Assembly (NCBI GenBank): GCA_946479435.1
Contig: CAMLFX010000015.1
Span: 1-42,188 of the forward strand
Reading direction: 5' to 3'
Origin: an uncultured Sphingobacteriales bacterium
GTDB lineage: Bacteria; Bacteroidota; Bacteroidia; Chitinophagales; Chitinophagaceae
DNA: 42,188 nt
Of the stretch, positions 7,843 through 16,543 are shown piece by piece. Under the pieces are notes generated by a model. The model was not told the origin of the DNA. It searched no databases and was given only the letters and a program-made list of their open reading frames with translations. The position numbers and the translations under genes were made by a program. Within the stretch, counting starts at the first letter, position 1, and each line of letters starts with the position of its first letter.

Positions 7843-8395
7843 GATAATACTCGCATCGCAATCGCCACGCAGAAAACAGTTGATGGAAGCTGCCGAACTT
7901 GATTTTGACATAGTGATAGCCGATGTAGATGAAACCAACCCAGAAGGCATGCCGGGCGAACTGGTACCTGAACATCTTGCCAAGAAAAAAGCAGCAGCCA
8001 TTGAAGAAAGCCATCCTGATGCATTAATTATCGCTGCGGATACAGTTGTGTTACTTGATCATAAAATATTAGGTAAGCCCAAAGACGAAAGCGACGCTAT
8101 AGCTATGTTATCGGAACTACAAGGAAGAATGCATGAAGTAGTAACTGGTGTTTGTATGCAAAAGGGTACAAAACAAATAGGTTTTTCTGTTAATACAGAA
8201 GTTTATTTTAGGCAACTGAACACAGAGCAGATAATACATTATGTGCAGCAATACAAACCTTATGATAAAGCCGGCTCTTATGCCATACAAGAATGGATAG
8301 GAATGATAGGCATTGAAAAAATAAATGGTGATTACTATAATGTAATGGGCTTACCAATAGGCGAAGTAGTAAAACGTTTAAATGAGTTCAGCTAG
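7835..8395 (+). CDS. Maf-family nucleoside triphosphate pyrophosphatase (dTTP/UTP type)
   Basis: A 186-residue cytosolic house-cleaning enzyme. It starts with the family signature LASQSPRRKQLM (residues 6-17, with the phosphate-binding Ser and Arg-Arg), followed by ADTVV near 65 and DKAGSYAIQE near 149. The last motif is typical of the YhdE-type subgroup that hydrolyses dTTP, UTP and modified pyrimidine nucleotides to monophosphates. Its start lies inside the end of the UbiA gene (8-base overlap), so the two are probably translated together. Its 3' end overlaps the convergent FAD oxidoreductase gene by 18 bases. Confidence 0.93.
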   Translation: MFKIILASQSPRRKQLMEAAELDFDIVIADVDETNPEGMPGELVPEHLAKKKAAAIEESHPDALIIAADTVVLLDHKILGKPKDESDAIAMLSELQGRMHEVVTGVCMQKGTKQIGFSVNTEVYFRQLNTEQIIHYVQQYKPYDKAGSYAIQEWIGMIGIEKINGDYYNVMGLPIGEVVKRLNEFS

Positions 8396-9505
8396 CTGTT
8401 TGGCTGTTTGACTGCCCAGCGCTACCCCCATCCCCCCCATCCTGAAGCCACCAAAAATTCTTCTGGAGAATGCTTTTACAATTGGCTGTTTGCTTTGCCC
8501 AAAAGCCATAATACCGGCCCAGCGTTGCGCTATTTGAAAATGAGTGCCCGGCAATATGAAGTTAGTTAGTTTCTCCTCAAGGTCTATCTGTATGGCATTG
8601 TTCAAGGCAATTTCCGTAGTAGTCTCGCCTTCAAAATCGAGGTTGCGCCCCCCACCCAATAATACTCTGCCATCTATTTCGCGGAAATAATAATAGCCTT
8701 TATCGAAGTGATAAACCCCTTTGAATTTTAATCCTTCTATAGGTTGTGTAATGAGCACTTGTCCACGGCCGGGTATCACATCCTCATTAGGCAATAAAGT
8801 CTTGGTAAAAGCATTAGTACAAATACTTAAAGTATCAGCATGTAGCACTAACTCCTCCCCGCGTGCACCATCTTTGATGTGTATCGCCACATATCCGGAG
8901 GTTTCTTCAAACTGCGTTACCATTGCCCCTGTCTTAACCTCTACCCCTTTACTTAGCGCAAGCATATTAAGGGCATATAACATTTTACCTGTATGCAACT
9001 CACCTTCGCAGGTATTTTCTATAAGTACCTTACAATAAGTATCAGAAAAACCAAATTCTTTAATCTTGTCATTAGCTATGCGGAAAGCAGGCTTACCTGA
9101 AACCTGCAGCAACAGATCATTCAAATTACTCATGCGTTCCAGCATAGGTAATTCATTCTCACTTATCAGCTCATAGCTACCATTAGCTCTATAGCCGATA
9201 TTATCATCGCCCAACCGCTTTCTGAGTAATTCCAGTCCTCTTTTACGTTGCTCGTACAGGGCAATTATCTCATCATCGGTATCATACTGTTGTTCGTCCA
9301 GCAGTTCAGTAAGGCTGCCCATACATGCAAAACCAGCATTGCGGCTGCTTGCCCCGGTTGGCAATAGTCCCCGCTCCAGCACCAGCACGCGCATACCAGG
9401 ATATTTATCCTTCAATTCTATTGCAGTACTCAGGCCTACAATACCTGCACCCACTACAATATGGCTGTAGCGCACAAAACTTTCCTGCTCCCAATAGCTT
9501 AGCAT
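8378..9505 (-). CDS. FAD-dependent oxidoreductase of the DAO (glycine oxidase/D-amino acid dehydrogenase-like) family
   Basis: A 375-residue flavoprotein. A dinucleotide-binding fold lies near the N-terminus (VVGAGIVGLSTA, Gly19, Gly21, Gly24), with the acidic end of the second strand in VLVLERG and the follow-on GASSRNAGFACMG (about 52-64). The C-terminal part has GGFRMGGMGVALGS (about 352-365), the usual second FAD contact. These define the DAO/FAD-dependent amine oxidase family, which oxidises amino acids or related amines; the exact substrate is not readable. No membrane segments or signal peptide. It stands alone on the minus strand, convergent with maf and divergent from the secreted protein at 9573. 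Confidence 0.88.
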   Translation of the reverse strand: MLSYWEQESFVRYSHIVVGAGIVGLSTAIELKDKYPGMRVLVLERGLLPTGASSRNAGFACMGSLTELLDEQQYDTDDEIIALYEQRKRGLELLRKRLGDDNIGYRANGSYELISENELPMLERMSNLNDLLLQVSGKPAFRIANDKIKEFGFSDTYCKVLIENTCEGELHTGKMLYALNMLALSKGVEVKTGAMVTQFEETSGYVAIHIKDGARGEELVLHADTLSICTNAFTKTLLPNEDVIPGRGQVLITQPIEGLKFKGVYHFDKGYYYFREIDGRVLLGGGRNLDFEGETTTEIALNNAIQIDLEEKLTNFILPGTHFQIAQRWAGIMAFGQSKQPIVKAFSRRIFGGFRMGGMGVALGSQTAKQLAELI

Positions 9506-9572
9506 ACCAGTAAAGCTATAAAAATACCTGTATTCTTATTAAAGAAGCGAGTTTTGCCGTAATTTGTACGCT

Positions 9573-10082
9573 ATGAAGTGGTTATTTTATCTATTAATTC
9601 TTGTAGTACCTTGTACACTTAATGCACAAATACAAAAAGCAAAATGGCCGCAAGATGCACACCGCATATATCAATGTGAACGTTACCTGGTTGAGCAAAT
9701 AGCCAAAAGGCAAAATGGCTTGCTAGACACTTTTGCCCGCCAGGTACTGCCGCCAGGCATTAAAAATATCTATGTTGTGAAAACCGACTATATACACGAT
9801 GTACCTGATACGCTAAACGGCTATCATCTTAAAATAATAGATGTAGATAGTGCAGGGAAATTTCTATACAAAGAGCTACATAATAAAAACTCGGTGCTGC
9901 TTTATATGACAGATGGTATCAACCTGTATGAACAATACACTGTGTGGATAATGCCGGTAACCATTGACAAGAGAGGCCGCAAATACTTTCGCAAATATGA
10001 GCTAACCCCTAACTGCAAGGTTACTTTTACATTCAATATCAATACAGGGCTATTTACGCTTTCTGAGGTAGAATACCTTTGA
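9573..10082 (+). CDS. Secreted protein of unknown function
   Basis: A 169-residue protein that I do not recognise. The ATG at 9573 is chosen over an in-frame TTG three codons upstream because it begins a clean signal peptide, MKWLFYLLILVVPCTLNAQ, with probable cleavage after NA or at the Gln. The mature part is mostly polar with alternating beta-type hydrophobics; no catalytic motif and no lipobox (the Cys sits inside the hydrophobic core). Probably periplasmic or outer-surface. It is followed by a hairpin at 10102-10130 and then leuS, so it appears to be a single-gene unit. Confidence 0.75.
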   Translation: MKWLFYLLILVVPCTLNAQIQKAKWPQDAHRIYQCERYLVEQIAKRQNGLLDTFARQVLPPGIKNIYVVKTDYIHDVPDTLNGYHLKIIDVDSAGKFLYKELHNKNSVLLYMTDGINLYEQYTVWIMPVTIDKRGRKYFRKYELTPNCKVTFTFNINTGLFTLSEVEYL

Positions 10083-10101
10083 GGAAATAATATTAACCTG
10101 A

Positions 10102-10130
10102 GCAATCGATATCTTAAAAGTATTGATTGC
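10102..10130 (+). terminator. Probable intrinsic terminator after the secreted-protein gene
   Basis: GCAATCGATA (10102-10111) pairs with TATTGATTGC (10121-10130) with one G-U pair and a 9-base loop, followed by a T-rich run (TTCGTTTTG). It lies 19 bases after the stop at 10082 and just before the leuS -7 box. Confidence 0.6.
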
Positions 10131-10139
10131 TTCGTTTTG

Positions 10140-10147
10140 TAATTTTG
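10140..10147 (+). promoter_or_regulatory. leuS -7 promoter box TAATTTTG
   Basis: TAATTTTG matches the Bacteroidota -7 consensus TAnnTTTG exactly, 26 bases before the leuS ATG. No TTTG at the right distance upstream, so only the -7 element is supported. Confidence 0.45.
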
Positions 10148-10173
10148 GCATCCCTTTTATATAATATAAAATA

Positions 10174-12969
10174 ATGGAATACGCTTTTCGCGAAATAGAG
10201 AAGAAATGGAAAAACTACTGGCAAGACCAGGGTACCTATATTGTAAACAATCATAGCGATAAGCCTAAATTTTATGTGCTGGATATGTTTCCTTATCCTA
10301 GTGGTGCGGGTCTGCATGTAGGACATCCTTTAGGCTATATAGGGTCGGATATATATGCTCGCTACAAAAGACTGAAGGGGTATAACGTGCTGCACCCAAT
10401 GGGTTTCGATGCATTTGGTCTGCCGGCTGAACAGTATGCTGTAGAAACAGGCCAACACCCGGCTATTACTACCGAGAAAAATATTGCCCGATATCGCGAG
10501 CAACTGGATAACATAGGGTTTTGTTACGACTGGGACAGGGAAGTGCGCACAAGCGACCCTAAATATTATAAATGGACACAATGGATCTTTTTGCAATTAT
10601 TCCATAGCTGGTATGACCATAAGCTGGATAAAGCACGCCCGATATCCGAACTGGTAACCATTTTCGATAAAGAAGGGAATAATAAGACACCATGCCCTGA
10701 TGATGATAAATTCTGTTTCGACTCCCGCTCGTGGAAGAAAATGAACGAGAAGGAAAAGCGTGATACGCTGATGCGCTACCGCCTTGCATACCTGAACTAT
10801 GCTGAAGTATGGTGGTGCGAAGCATTGGGTACTGTATTGGCCAATGATGAAGTGGTGAATGGTGTATCGGAACGCGGAGGACACCCTGTGGAAAAGAAAA
10901 GAATGCGCCAATGGTTTTTGCGCATAACTGAATATGCCGAACGGCTGCTGAAAAGCCTGGAAGGACTAGACTGGACAGAGGCTATGAAAGATATGCAGCG
11001 CAACTGGATAGGCAAAAGTAATGGCGCCGAAGTGCGTTTTGAACTGTTTGGCTTCCAGGAGAAACATATAACCGTATTCACTACACGGCCCGACACCATA
11101 TTTGGTGTTGATTTTATGGTGGTTGCACCGGAACATGAAATTGTAGATGAAATAACTTGCGATGAACAAAGAGATGCCGTTAATGAATATAAGCAGTATG
11201 TAAAAAGCAGATCGGAACGCGAACGCATGAGCGAGGTAAAACAGGTTACGGGCTGCTTTACCGGGGCATACGCGGTACACCCATTCACCCATAAAAATAT
11301 ACCTGTATGGATATCGGAGTACGTACTGGCAGGCTATGGTACAGGAGCTATTATGGCTGTGCCCAGCGGCGACGAGCGCGACCATAATTTTGCTAAACAT
11401 TTTGAAATACCCATTACCAATATTTTCGGTAATCTTTATAATGGTGAAAAAGCCTATAGCGAAAAAACAGGCAAGCTGGATAACAGCAGCTTCCTGAATG
11501 GGATGGAAATAAGGCAGGCGGTAGATGTTGCCATTCGCGCAATTGAAGATGCAGGTGTTGGCCAAACCCAAGTCAACTATAAAATGCGCGACGCTGGTTT
11601 CAGCCGCCAACGCTACTGGGGTGAGCCCTTCCCGATTATCTACATCAATGACACACCTTATGGTATAGATGAAAATGAGGTCCACGCCCATCCTTCTCTA
11701 CAAAAGCTACCTGTTGAGCTACCTCTTGTAGAAGATTATAAAGCCGGGGCTGAAGGACAAGGGCCACTTGCAAACGTAACTGACTGGGTAAACACACATG
11801 CAGGTACACGCGAAACAAATACGATGCCCGGCTATGCAGGCAGTAGCTGGTATTTTCTGCGCTATATGGATCCGCACAACGAACAGGAGTTTGCCAGTAA
11901 ACAGGCTGTTGACTATTGGCGCGAGGTGGATGTATATGTTGGCGGCACCGAGCATGCTGTTGGCCACCTGCTATACAGCCGTATGTGGACGAAAGTTTTG
12001 TTCGATCTTGGTTATATAAGCTTTGAAGAACCGTTTAAAAAATTGGTGAACCAAGGCATGATACAGGGCAGTTCCCGGTTCGTGTACAGGGTACATGGTA
12101 CCAACCAATTTGTATCTAAAGGACTGAAAGATAAATACCAGACAAACCAACTTCATGTAGATGTAAGCATAGTAAACGGTACTGAACTGGATACTGAAGC
12201 GTTTAAACAATGGCGCCCGGAATATGCAGATGCTACATTTATACTGGAAGAAGATGGCAAATATATTTGCGGTGCAGAAGTTGAGAAGATGAGCAAAAGC
12301 AAATACAATGTAGTAAACCCCGATGACATAGTTGAAAAGTTTGGCGCTGATACTTTCCGGATGTATGAAATGTTTTTAGGACCGATAGAAGTAAGTAAAC
12401 CATGGGATACTAAAGGCATTGAAGGTGTGCACCGCTTCCTGAAAAAGTTGTGGCGTTTGTACTTCGATGAGCAAAAAGGCTGGATAGTTACTGAAGATGC
12501 ACCTGCTGAAGCTGAACTACGTGTAATACATAAAACGATAAAAAAAGTTGGCGAGGATATTGAACGCTTTTCATTCAATACAAGTATTAGCCAGTTTATG
12601 ATATGCGTTAACGAGCTTGCAGCATTGAATTGCCATAAGCGAATAATACTGGAAGGCCTTGCTGTGATACTTGCACCATTTGCGCCACACCTGGCTGAAG
12701 AGCTATGGCACAACTTTGGGCATGAAAGCACAGTCTTGGATGCGCCATTCCCAATTTTCGAGGATAAATACCTGGCAGAAAACACAAAGAAATATCCTGT
12801 TGCAGTAAATGGTAAAACAAGAGTTGAACTCGAGTTTCCGTTGGATATTGAAGAGGCGGCTATTCATAAAGAAGTATTAGCCGATGCTACCATTGTAAAG
12901 TGGCTGGAAGGCAAAGAACCAAAAAAGATAATTTATGTAAAGGGGAAAATGATAAACGTGGTTGTATAA
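10174..12969 (+). CDS. leuS: Leucyl-tRNA synthetase
   Basis: A 931-residue class I aminoacyl-tRNA synthetase that charges tRNA-Leu in the cytosol. The HIGH-type motif is HVGH at residues 48-51 after PYPSGAGL, and the KMSKS loop is exact at 705-709. The CP1 editing domain lies between (about 240-430, including TTRPDTIFGVDF and GTGAIMAVPSGDERD, with the conserved editing-site threonines and Asp), and the anticodon-binding domain is C-terminal (from about 750). There is an additional stretch of roughly 60 residues between the GMIQGSSRFVYR segment and KMSKS, longer than in Escherichia coli, which I believe is usual in Bacteroidota. It has its own -7 box and no operon partner. Confidence 0.98.
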   Translation: MEYAFREIEKKWKNYWQDQGTYIVNNHSDKPKFYVLDMFPYPSGAGLHVGHPLGYIGSDIYARYKRLKGYNVLHPMGFDAFGLPAEQYAVETGQHPAITTEKNIARYREQLDNIGFCYDWDREVRTSDPKYYKWTQWIFLQLFHSWYDHKLDKARPISELVTIFDKEGNNKTPCPDDDKFCFDSRSWKKMNEKEKRDTLMRYRLAYLNYAEVWWCEALGTVLANDEVVNGVSERGGHPVEKKRMRQWFLRITEYAERLLKSLEGLDWTEAMKDMQRNWIGKSNGAEVRFELFGFQEKHITVFTTRPDTIFGVDFMVVAPEHEIVDEITCDEQRDAVNEYKQYVKSRSERERMSEVKQVTGCFTGAYAVHPFTHKNIPVWISEYVLAGYGTGAIMAVPSGDERDHNFAKHFEIPITNIFGNLYNGEKAYSEKTGKLDNSSFLNGMEIRQAVDVAIRAIEDAGVGQTQVNYKMRDAGFSRQRYWGEPFPIIYINDTPYGIDENEVHAHPSLQKLPVELPLVEDYKAGAEGQGPLANVTDWVNTHAGTRETNTMPGYAGSSWYFLRYMDPHNEQEFASKQAVDYWREVDVYVGGTEHAVGHLLYSRMWTKVLFDLGYISFEEPFKKLVNQGMIQGSSRFVYRVHGTNQFVSKGLKDKYQTNQLHVDVSIVNGTELDTEAFKQWRPEYADATFILEEDGKYICGAEVEKMSKSKYNVVNPDDIVEKFGADTFRMYEMFLGPIEVSKPWDTKGIEGVHRFLKKLWRLYFDEQKGWIVTEDAPAEAELRVIHKTIKKVGEDIERFSFNTSISQFMICVNELAALNCHKRIILEGLAVILAPFAPHLAEELWHNFGHESTVLDAPFPIFEDKYLAENTKKYPVAVNGKTRVELEFPLDIEEAAIHKEVLADATIVKWLEGKEPKKIIYVKGKMINVVV

Positions 12970-13025
12970 CAAATCGTTTTCACGGCGTTAACAAGCAATA
13001 AACACAAGATTTTTAATCCCTTACA

Positions 13026-13033
13026 TAATTTTG
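13026..13033 (+). promoter_or_regulatory. -7 promoter box TAATTTTG for the small lipoprotein gene
   Basis: TAATTTTG, an exact TAnnTTTG match, ends 20 bases before the ATG at 13054. No clear -33 TTTG. Confidence 0.45.
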
Positions 13034-13053
13034 CTTTATACAAAAGTCTTCGC

Positions 13054-13272
13054 ATGAGAAAAATATTATTTGTATCCGCTGTTGTTGTTACAATGTCTTC
13101 TTGCAAAAAAAGCTACAACTGTACATGCGATACCGTACAAACAGACGGAGCTAGCACTAAATTCACATACGAGCTTAAAAAGCAAAGCTATGAAGATGCA
13201 AACGATTTCTGCGAGCGGTATGAAGATGATCTGAATGCAATGAAAGATGGCACCACAGGCTGTCATTTGTAG
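13054..13272 (+). CDS. Small cysteine-rich putative lipoprotein
   Basis: A 72-residue protein of unknown function. The first 17 residues form a lipoprotein signal peptide (MRKILFVSAVVVTMSSC, Cys17 at a lipobox-like MSSC). The mature part of about 55 residues carries four further cysteines: CTC at 23-25, Cys53 and Cys70. It is acidic near the C-terminus. Its short Cys-rich mature region after a lipobox is typical of small Bacteroidota surface lipoproteins with no assigned role. It has its own -7 box (13026-13033) and a perfect terminator (13299-13327), so it is transcribed alone, which supports its being a real gene. Confidence 0.7.
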   Translation: MRKILFVSAVVVTMSSCKKSYNCTCDTVQTDGASTKFTYELKKQSYEDANDFCERYEDDLNAMKDGTTGCHL

Positions 13273-13298
13273 TTTATTTTATAAAGCAAATGATTTAT

Positions 13299-13327
13299 AA
13301 AAAGCGAGGCCCTGTGTCTCGCTTTTT
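13299..13327 (+). terminator. Strong intrinsic terminator after the small lipoprotein gene
   Basis: AAAAAGCGAG (13299-13308) and CTCGCTTTTT (13318-13327) form a perfect 10-base stem with a 9-base loop, ending in a T tract. It lies 27 bases after the stop at 13272. Confidence 0.85.
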
Positions 13328-13397
13328 ATCATAACACACGTACTTTAACAGTTAAAGCCGTTCGCATTAATAATTGTTAAGTAATTTCCACTTGGGT

Positions 13398-15944
13398 ATG
13401 ACGGCAAATCCTTCAAAAAAATACTCCAAATCGATATCTGGCAAACTAATCGTAGCAGTTTTGCTGGGCGGTATTGCCGTGCTCACATCATGGATTATTA
13501 CACGTACCACTTTCGATAAGGTATTAGATACCGTGAACAGGATATCGAAACCAAATGAAAAACTAAAGCTGGTAAATAATGTGTTTAAGGATGTAATAAG
13601 GCTTGACCAGCTGCAACGCGAACAATCCCTAAATAACAGTGTAAAGCCATACAATCCATATATAGATGAATCGAAACAATTGCAATTGCGGCTTGACACC
13701 CTGCGCGCATTAAGCGAGAATAATGCAATGCAGGTTGGTAGAATCGATTCGATGAAGGCAATACTTACAGAACGGGATAAACTTTTCCTAAACTATCTGC
13801 AACTACGGGCTAACCTTGTAAAGAACGATACGCTTACACAACAAATAAGATCGCTTTCGCGTATCATTACCAACGCATCAGCCAATACTGACAGCAGCGT
13901 AGTAACCACAGAGAAAAAAATCACCACCACTACCCTGCAACCCATTGATTCGGCAGAGAATGGAAGCGCTAAAGGTAGCTTTTGGTACAGGTTGCTGGGA
14001 CGTAAGAAAGAACGTGATGCCGCTAAAATGCAAAAACTAATAGTAGAAGAGCTGAACATAAAAATTGACACGCTTGCTCTTGCTAAAGAAGACAGTTTAA
14101 TGCAACGCCTAAGTGAAACAATTACCAATGTAGAAGTTGAGCGTACAGGAACAAGAAATATGCTGGTAAATAAGCAAATGGAAATGATACGTGCAGGTAA
14201 TGTATTGGTAAGTCAGCTATTCAGCATATTGCAGGATATTGAGGCAGAAGAATTGCATAATTCAGAAATGGATAGCCGTGCGGCAACTAATCTTGCCAAC
14301 AACAATATAAGCCGTATAAACCTGGTGCTCGTCATATTTATAGTAGGATCAGGGCTGCTGATATTTCTTATTTTCACAGATATAGCTCGCAGCAATGAGT
14401 ACCGCCGCCAGCTTATTGCCGCCAAGGAAGAAGCCGAGCAACTAACACAGGTTAAGCAGCGCTTTTTATCGAATATGAGCCATGAATTGCGTACACCTTT
14501 GCAAACCATAATAGGCTTTGCAGAGCAAATGAAAGGTAATACCAACATAAAACAAGATGAGGTCAATATCATCTACCAATCATCAAAGCATTTATTGCAA
14601 ACGGTAAACGAAGTACTTGATTACAGCAGGATAACATCGGGCAAATTCACTTTTGTGCATACAGCTTTCAACCTATATCAAATACTTAATGAAGTAACAG
14701 AAGCAATAAAGATAGAAGCAACACGAAAAGGTTTGCTATTTGACACTGATATAAATATTGCAAACCAGAGTGAATATATAGGAGACCCTTTTCGTATAAA
14801 ACAAATATTATACAACCTGCTGGGCAACGCAATAAAGTTTACAGGTTCGGGCAGTGTTTCTATAGCAGTACATGAGAGAGAAGTGCAGGGAAGTAATACA
14901 TTTACCTTCAAGATAAGTGATACAGGTATTGGAATACCTGAAGCTGACATAGAAAGAATCTTTAACCAATTTGAGCAATCTTCAGCACAACAAAATAATC
15001 TTATAGACGGCACCGGTTTAGGATTGGCGATAGTAAAGGAATTGGCAGAAGGAATGCATGGCAGCATATCTGTTGACAGCACAGAAGGCAGCGGTTCCAT
15101 TTTTACTGTTGTATTGCCACTAAAAAAAGCCAGGGAAACAAGCGATAAGCAGAAACAGGCAGCAGAAACAAGCAAACAATTTAATTTTCCAGGCGAAGTA
15201 TGGGTTGTAGATGATGACCCTTACATCCTGCAGCTTTGTAAGGCCATTTTCGAAAAATACAAAGTGCGGCATATTAGTTTTCCTGATCCGCAGGCTCTGT
15301 TAAACTACGAATATACCACACCGCCAACCCTGGTATTTACCGATATACGAATGCCCGGCATAACCGGCATTGAGCTATGCAGAGAATTAAAAGAAAGGGA
15401 TAGTATGCATACTGCTAAGATAATTGCACTTACAGCGCAAGCATTGCCTTCGGAAGACCAGCAACAGGCAAACGATTGCTTTGATGATATACTGATGAAA
15501 CCATTCCTGGAAGAACACTTGCTACAAATATTGGATGAATATAGGGTTGTACCAAAAAAATCCGACGCAGAAAAACAACCAGAACAACAAGACTATAATG
15601 CCTTTAGTAGTTTGATAAAAATGACAGACGGCGAACCAGAATTGCTGAATACAATTATTTCAACATTTATTAACGAAACCACCAGCGATAGTACGCAGCT
15701 TATTAATGCAATAACAAATAACGATGTTAATAACACCCGTCATTACCTTCACAAACTGGCGGGCCGTTGCGGCCAAACGGGAGCTAATGATATATCGCAA
15801 AAAGCACGTCGCCTGGAAATAGAGGTATCGAATGCAATGTCTTTGCAGAAAGACACAACAAAGAATATACTTAGTTTACTTTCTGATATCGATCAATTGA
15901 TTACTGAAGCACAGAACGTACAAAAACAAGTATCCACAAAGTGA
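13398..15944 (+). CDS. Hybrid sensor histidine kinase with receiver and Hpt domains
   Basis: An 848-residue membrane-bound hybrid kinase, counted from the ATG at 13398 (a TTG 8 codons upstream is less likely). Order: transmembrane helix 1 (about 17-36), an extracytoplasmic region of about 270 residues rich in helices and without a domain I can name, transmembrane helix 2 (about 306-326), a HisKA dimerisation domain with SNMSHELRTPLQT (phospho-acceptor His362), a HATPase domain (NLLGNAIKFTG, DTGIGIPE, GTGLGLAIVKEL), a receiver domain (VWVVDDDP, phospho-acceptor Asp649 in FTDIRMPG, LMKPF) and a C-terminal Hpt domain (HYLHKLAGR, His785). This is a full internal His-Asp-His relay. It ends at a strong terminator. 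The NtrC-type regulator 600 bases downstream is a possible partner but has its own promoter-like region. Confidence 0.95.
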   Translation: MTANPSKKYSKSISGKLIVAVLLGGIAVLTSWIITRTTFDKVLDTVNRISKPNEKLKLVNNVFKDVIRLDQLQREQSLNNSVKPYNPYIDESKQLQLRLDTLRALSENNAMQVGRIDSMKAILTERDKLFLNYLQLRANLVKNDTLTQQIRSLSRIITNASANTDSSVVTTEKKITTTTLQPIDSAENGSAKGSFWYRLLGRKKERDAAKMQKLIVEELNIKIDTLALAKEDSLMQRLSETITNVEVERTGTRNMLVNKQMEMIRAGNVLVSQLFSILQDIEAEELHNSEMDSRAATNLANNNISRINLVLVIFIVGSGLLIFLIFTDIARSNEYRRQLIAAKEEAEQLTQVKQRFLSNMSHELRTPLQTIIGFAEQMKGNTNIKQDEVNIIYQSSKHLLQTVNEVLDYSRITSGKFTFVHTAFNLYQILNEVTEAIKIEATRKGLLFDTDINIANQSEYIGDPFRIKQILYNLLGNAIKFTGSGSVSIAVHEREVQGSNTFTFKISDTGIGIPEADIERIFNQFEQSSAQQNNLIDGTGLGLAIVKELAEGMHGSISVDSTEGSGSIFTVVLPLKKARETSDKQKQAAETSKQFNFPGEVWVVDDDPYILQLCKAIFEKYKVRHISFPDPQALLNYEYTTPPTLVFTDIRMPGITGIELCRELKERDSMHTAKIIALTAQALPSEDQQQANDCFDDILMKPFLEEHLLQILDEYRVVPKKSDAEKQPEQQDYNAFSSLIKMTDGEPELLNTIISTFINETTSDSTQLINAITNNDVNNTRHYLHKLAGRCGQTGANDISQKARRLEIEVSNAMSLQKDTTKNILSLLSDIDQLITEAQNVQKQVSTK

Positions 15945-15956
15945 TATTGCCCCCAC

Positions 15957-15985
15957 AAACTGTTGAAAAATGCAACAGTTTTTTT
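15957..15985 (+). terminator. Strong intrinsic terminator after the hybrid kinase gene
   Basis: AAACTGTTG (15957-15965) pairs perfectly with CAACAGTTT (15973-15981) across a 7-base loop and is followed by more T residues to 15985. It begins 13 bases after the stop codon. Confidence 0.85.
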
Positions 15986-16011
15986 GCGCCTCCAAGATTG
16001 GATTATATATA

Positions 16012-16048
16012 ACAAACTGTTTGTCAATGTCTCAATATCAATAGCTTG
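16012..16048 (+). promoter_or_regulatory. Promoter-like region with dyad ACAAAC-T-GTTTGT
   Basis: ACAAAC (16012-16017) and GTTTGT (16019-16024) form a 13-base dyad. TTTG at 16020-16023, inside the dyad, is followed 18 bases later by TAGCTTG (16042-16048), which resembles the -7 box with one base missing. Together they look like a promoter with an overlapping operator for the PepSY-like gene at 16112. Confidence 0.35.
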
Positions 16049-16111
16049 TTCTGGCATAGAGTTGGAAACTACCCTAGCGTAAACAATTCAAAAAAACACA
16101 AATCAGGATTT

Positions 16112-16417
16112 ATGAGAAAGATGATTTTGCCGGTATTTGCTCTTGCCATGTTTGCTACTACAGCTTTCGCAACAGTAAATACGAACAACTATAGTGAAAC
16201 TATTACAACAGCAACCGAAGATAAAAAAGAGCAAATTAATGCAGAAGCATTGCCATCTACAGTTAAAGCTACTTTGGCCAAAGACGACTATAAAGAATGG
16301 CAAGTTATATCTGCATGGCACATAACAGGTGCTTCAGAATATTATGTTGTAGAGCTTAAAAAAGGTGAAGAAGCAACATCTAAGAAGTTTGACAAGGACG
16401 GCAAATTAATGAGCTAG
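16112..16417 (+). CDS. Small secreted PepSY-like protein
   Basis: A 101-residue protein from the ATG at 16112, chosen because it opens a signal peptide (MRKMILPVFALAMFATTAFA, cleavage near AFA). The mature region has a Thr/Asn-rich linker and then a C-terminal part that looks like one half of a PepSY-like fold: LPSTVKATLAKDDYKEWQV, SEYYVVELKKGEE, then KKFDKDGKLMS. Bacteroidota secrete many such small proteins, often annotated PepSY-like or beta-lactamase-inhibitor-like; their function is unknown. It lies alone between the hybrid kinase and the NtrC-type regulator, enclosed by terminators on both sides. A role as an envelope signal or as a target of the two-component genes is only an inference from position. 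Confidence 0.7.
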   Translation: MRKMILPVFALAMFATTAFATVNTNNYSETITTATEDKKEQINAEALPSTVKATLAKDDYKEWQVISAWHITGASEYYVVELKKGEEATSKKFDKDGKLMS

Positions 16418-16449
16418 TCTGATAGTGGAACACAATGAGGGATAAAAAC

Positions 16450-16489
16450 AGGGAATTTGGTTTTCACCATATTCCCTTTATTTTTTTTG
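16450..16489 (+). terminator. Strong intrinsic terminator after the PepSY-like gene
   Basis: AGGGAAT (16450-16456) pairs with ATTCCCT (16471-16477). An inner TGGT/ACCA pairing closes a TTTC loop after a single T-T mismatch, and the stem is followed by TTATTTTTTTTG. Confidence 0.85.
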
Positions 16490-16508
16490 TTAAATAGCTG
16501 AGCCGTAT

Positions 16509-16539
16509 TTTGCCAAATAGGGCCGCTTGCGTTAGATTG
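16509..16539 (+). promoter_or_regulatory. Promoter-like pair TTTG-N20-TAGATTG
   Basis: TTTG (16509-16512) and TAGATTG (16533-16539), 20 bases apart, resemble the Bacteroidota -33/-7 promoter with a -7 box one base short. The ATG of the NtrC-type regulator follows 4 bases later, so the start of transcription and translation would nearly coincide. Confidence 0.35.
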
Positions 16540-16543
16540 CAGT

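Noticed and set aside
10966..11691. Long open frame (241 codons) on the minus strand inside leuS
   Set aside because: It is antisense to a complete, motif-rich leuS and its translation has no recognisable domain; open frames opposite long genes are common at this base composition.
12153..12785. Open frame of 210 codons on the minus strand in the 3' half of leuS
   Set aside because: Antisense shadow, with no signal, domain or promoter; leuS coding is certain here.
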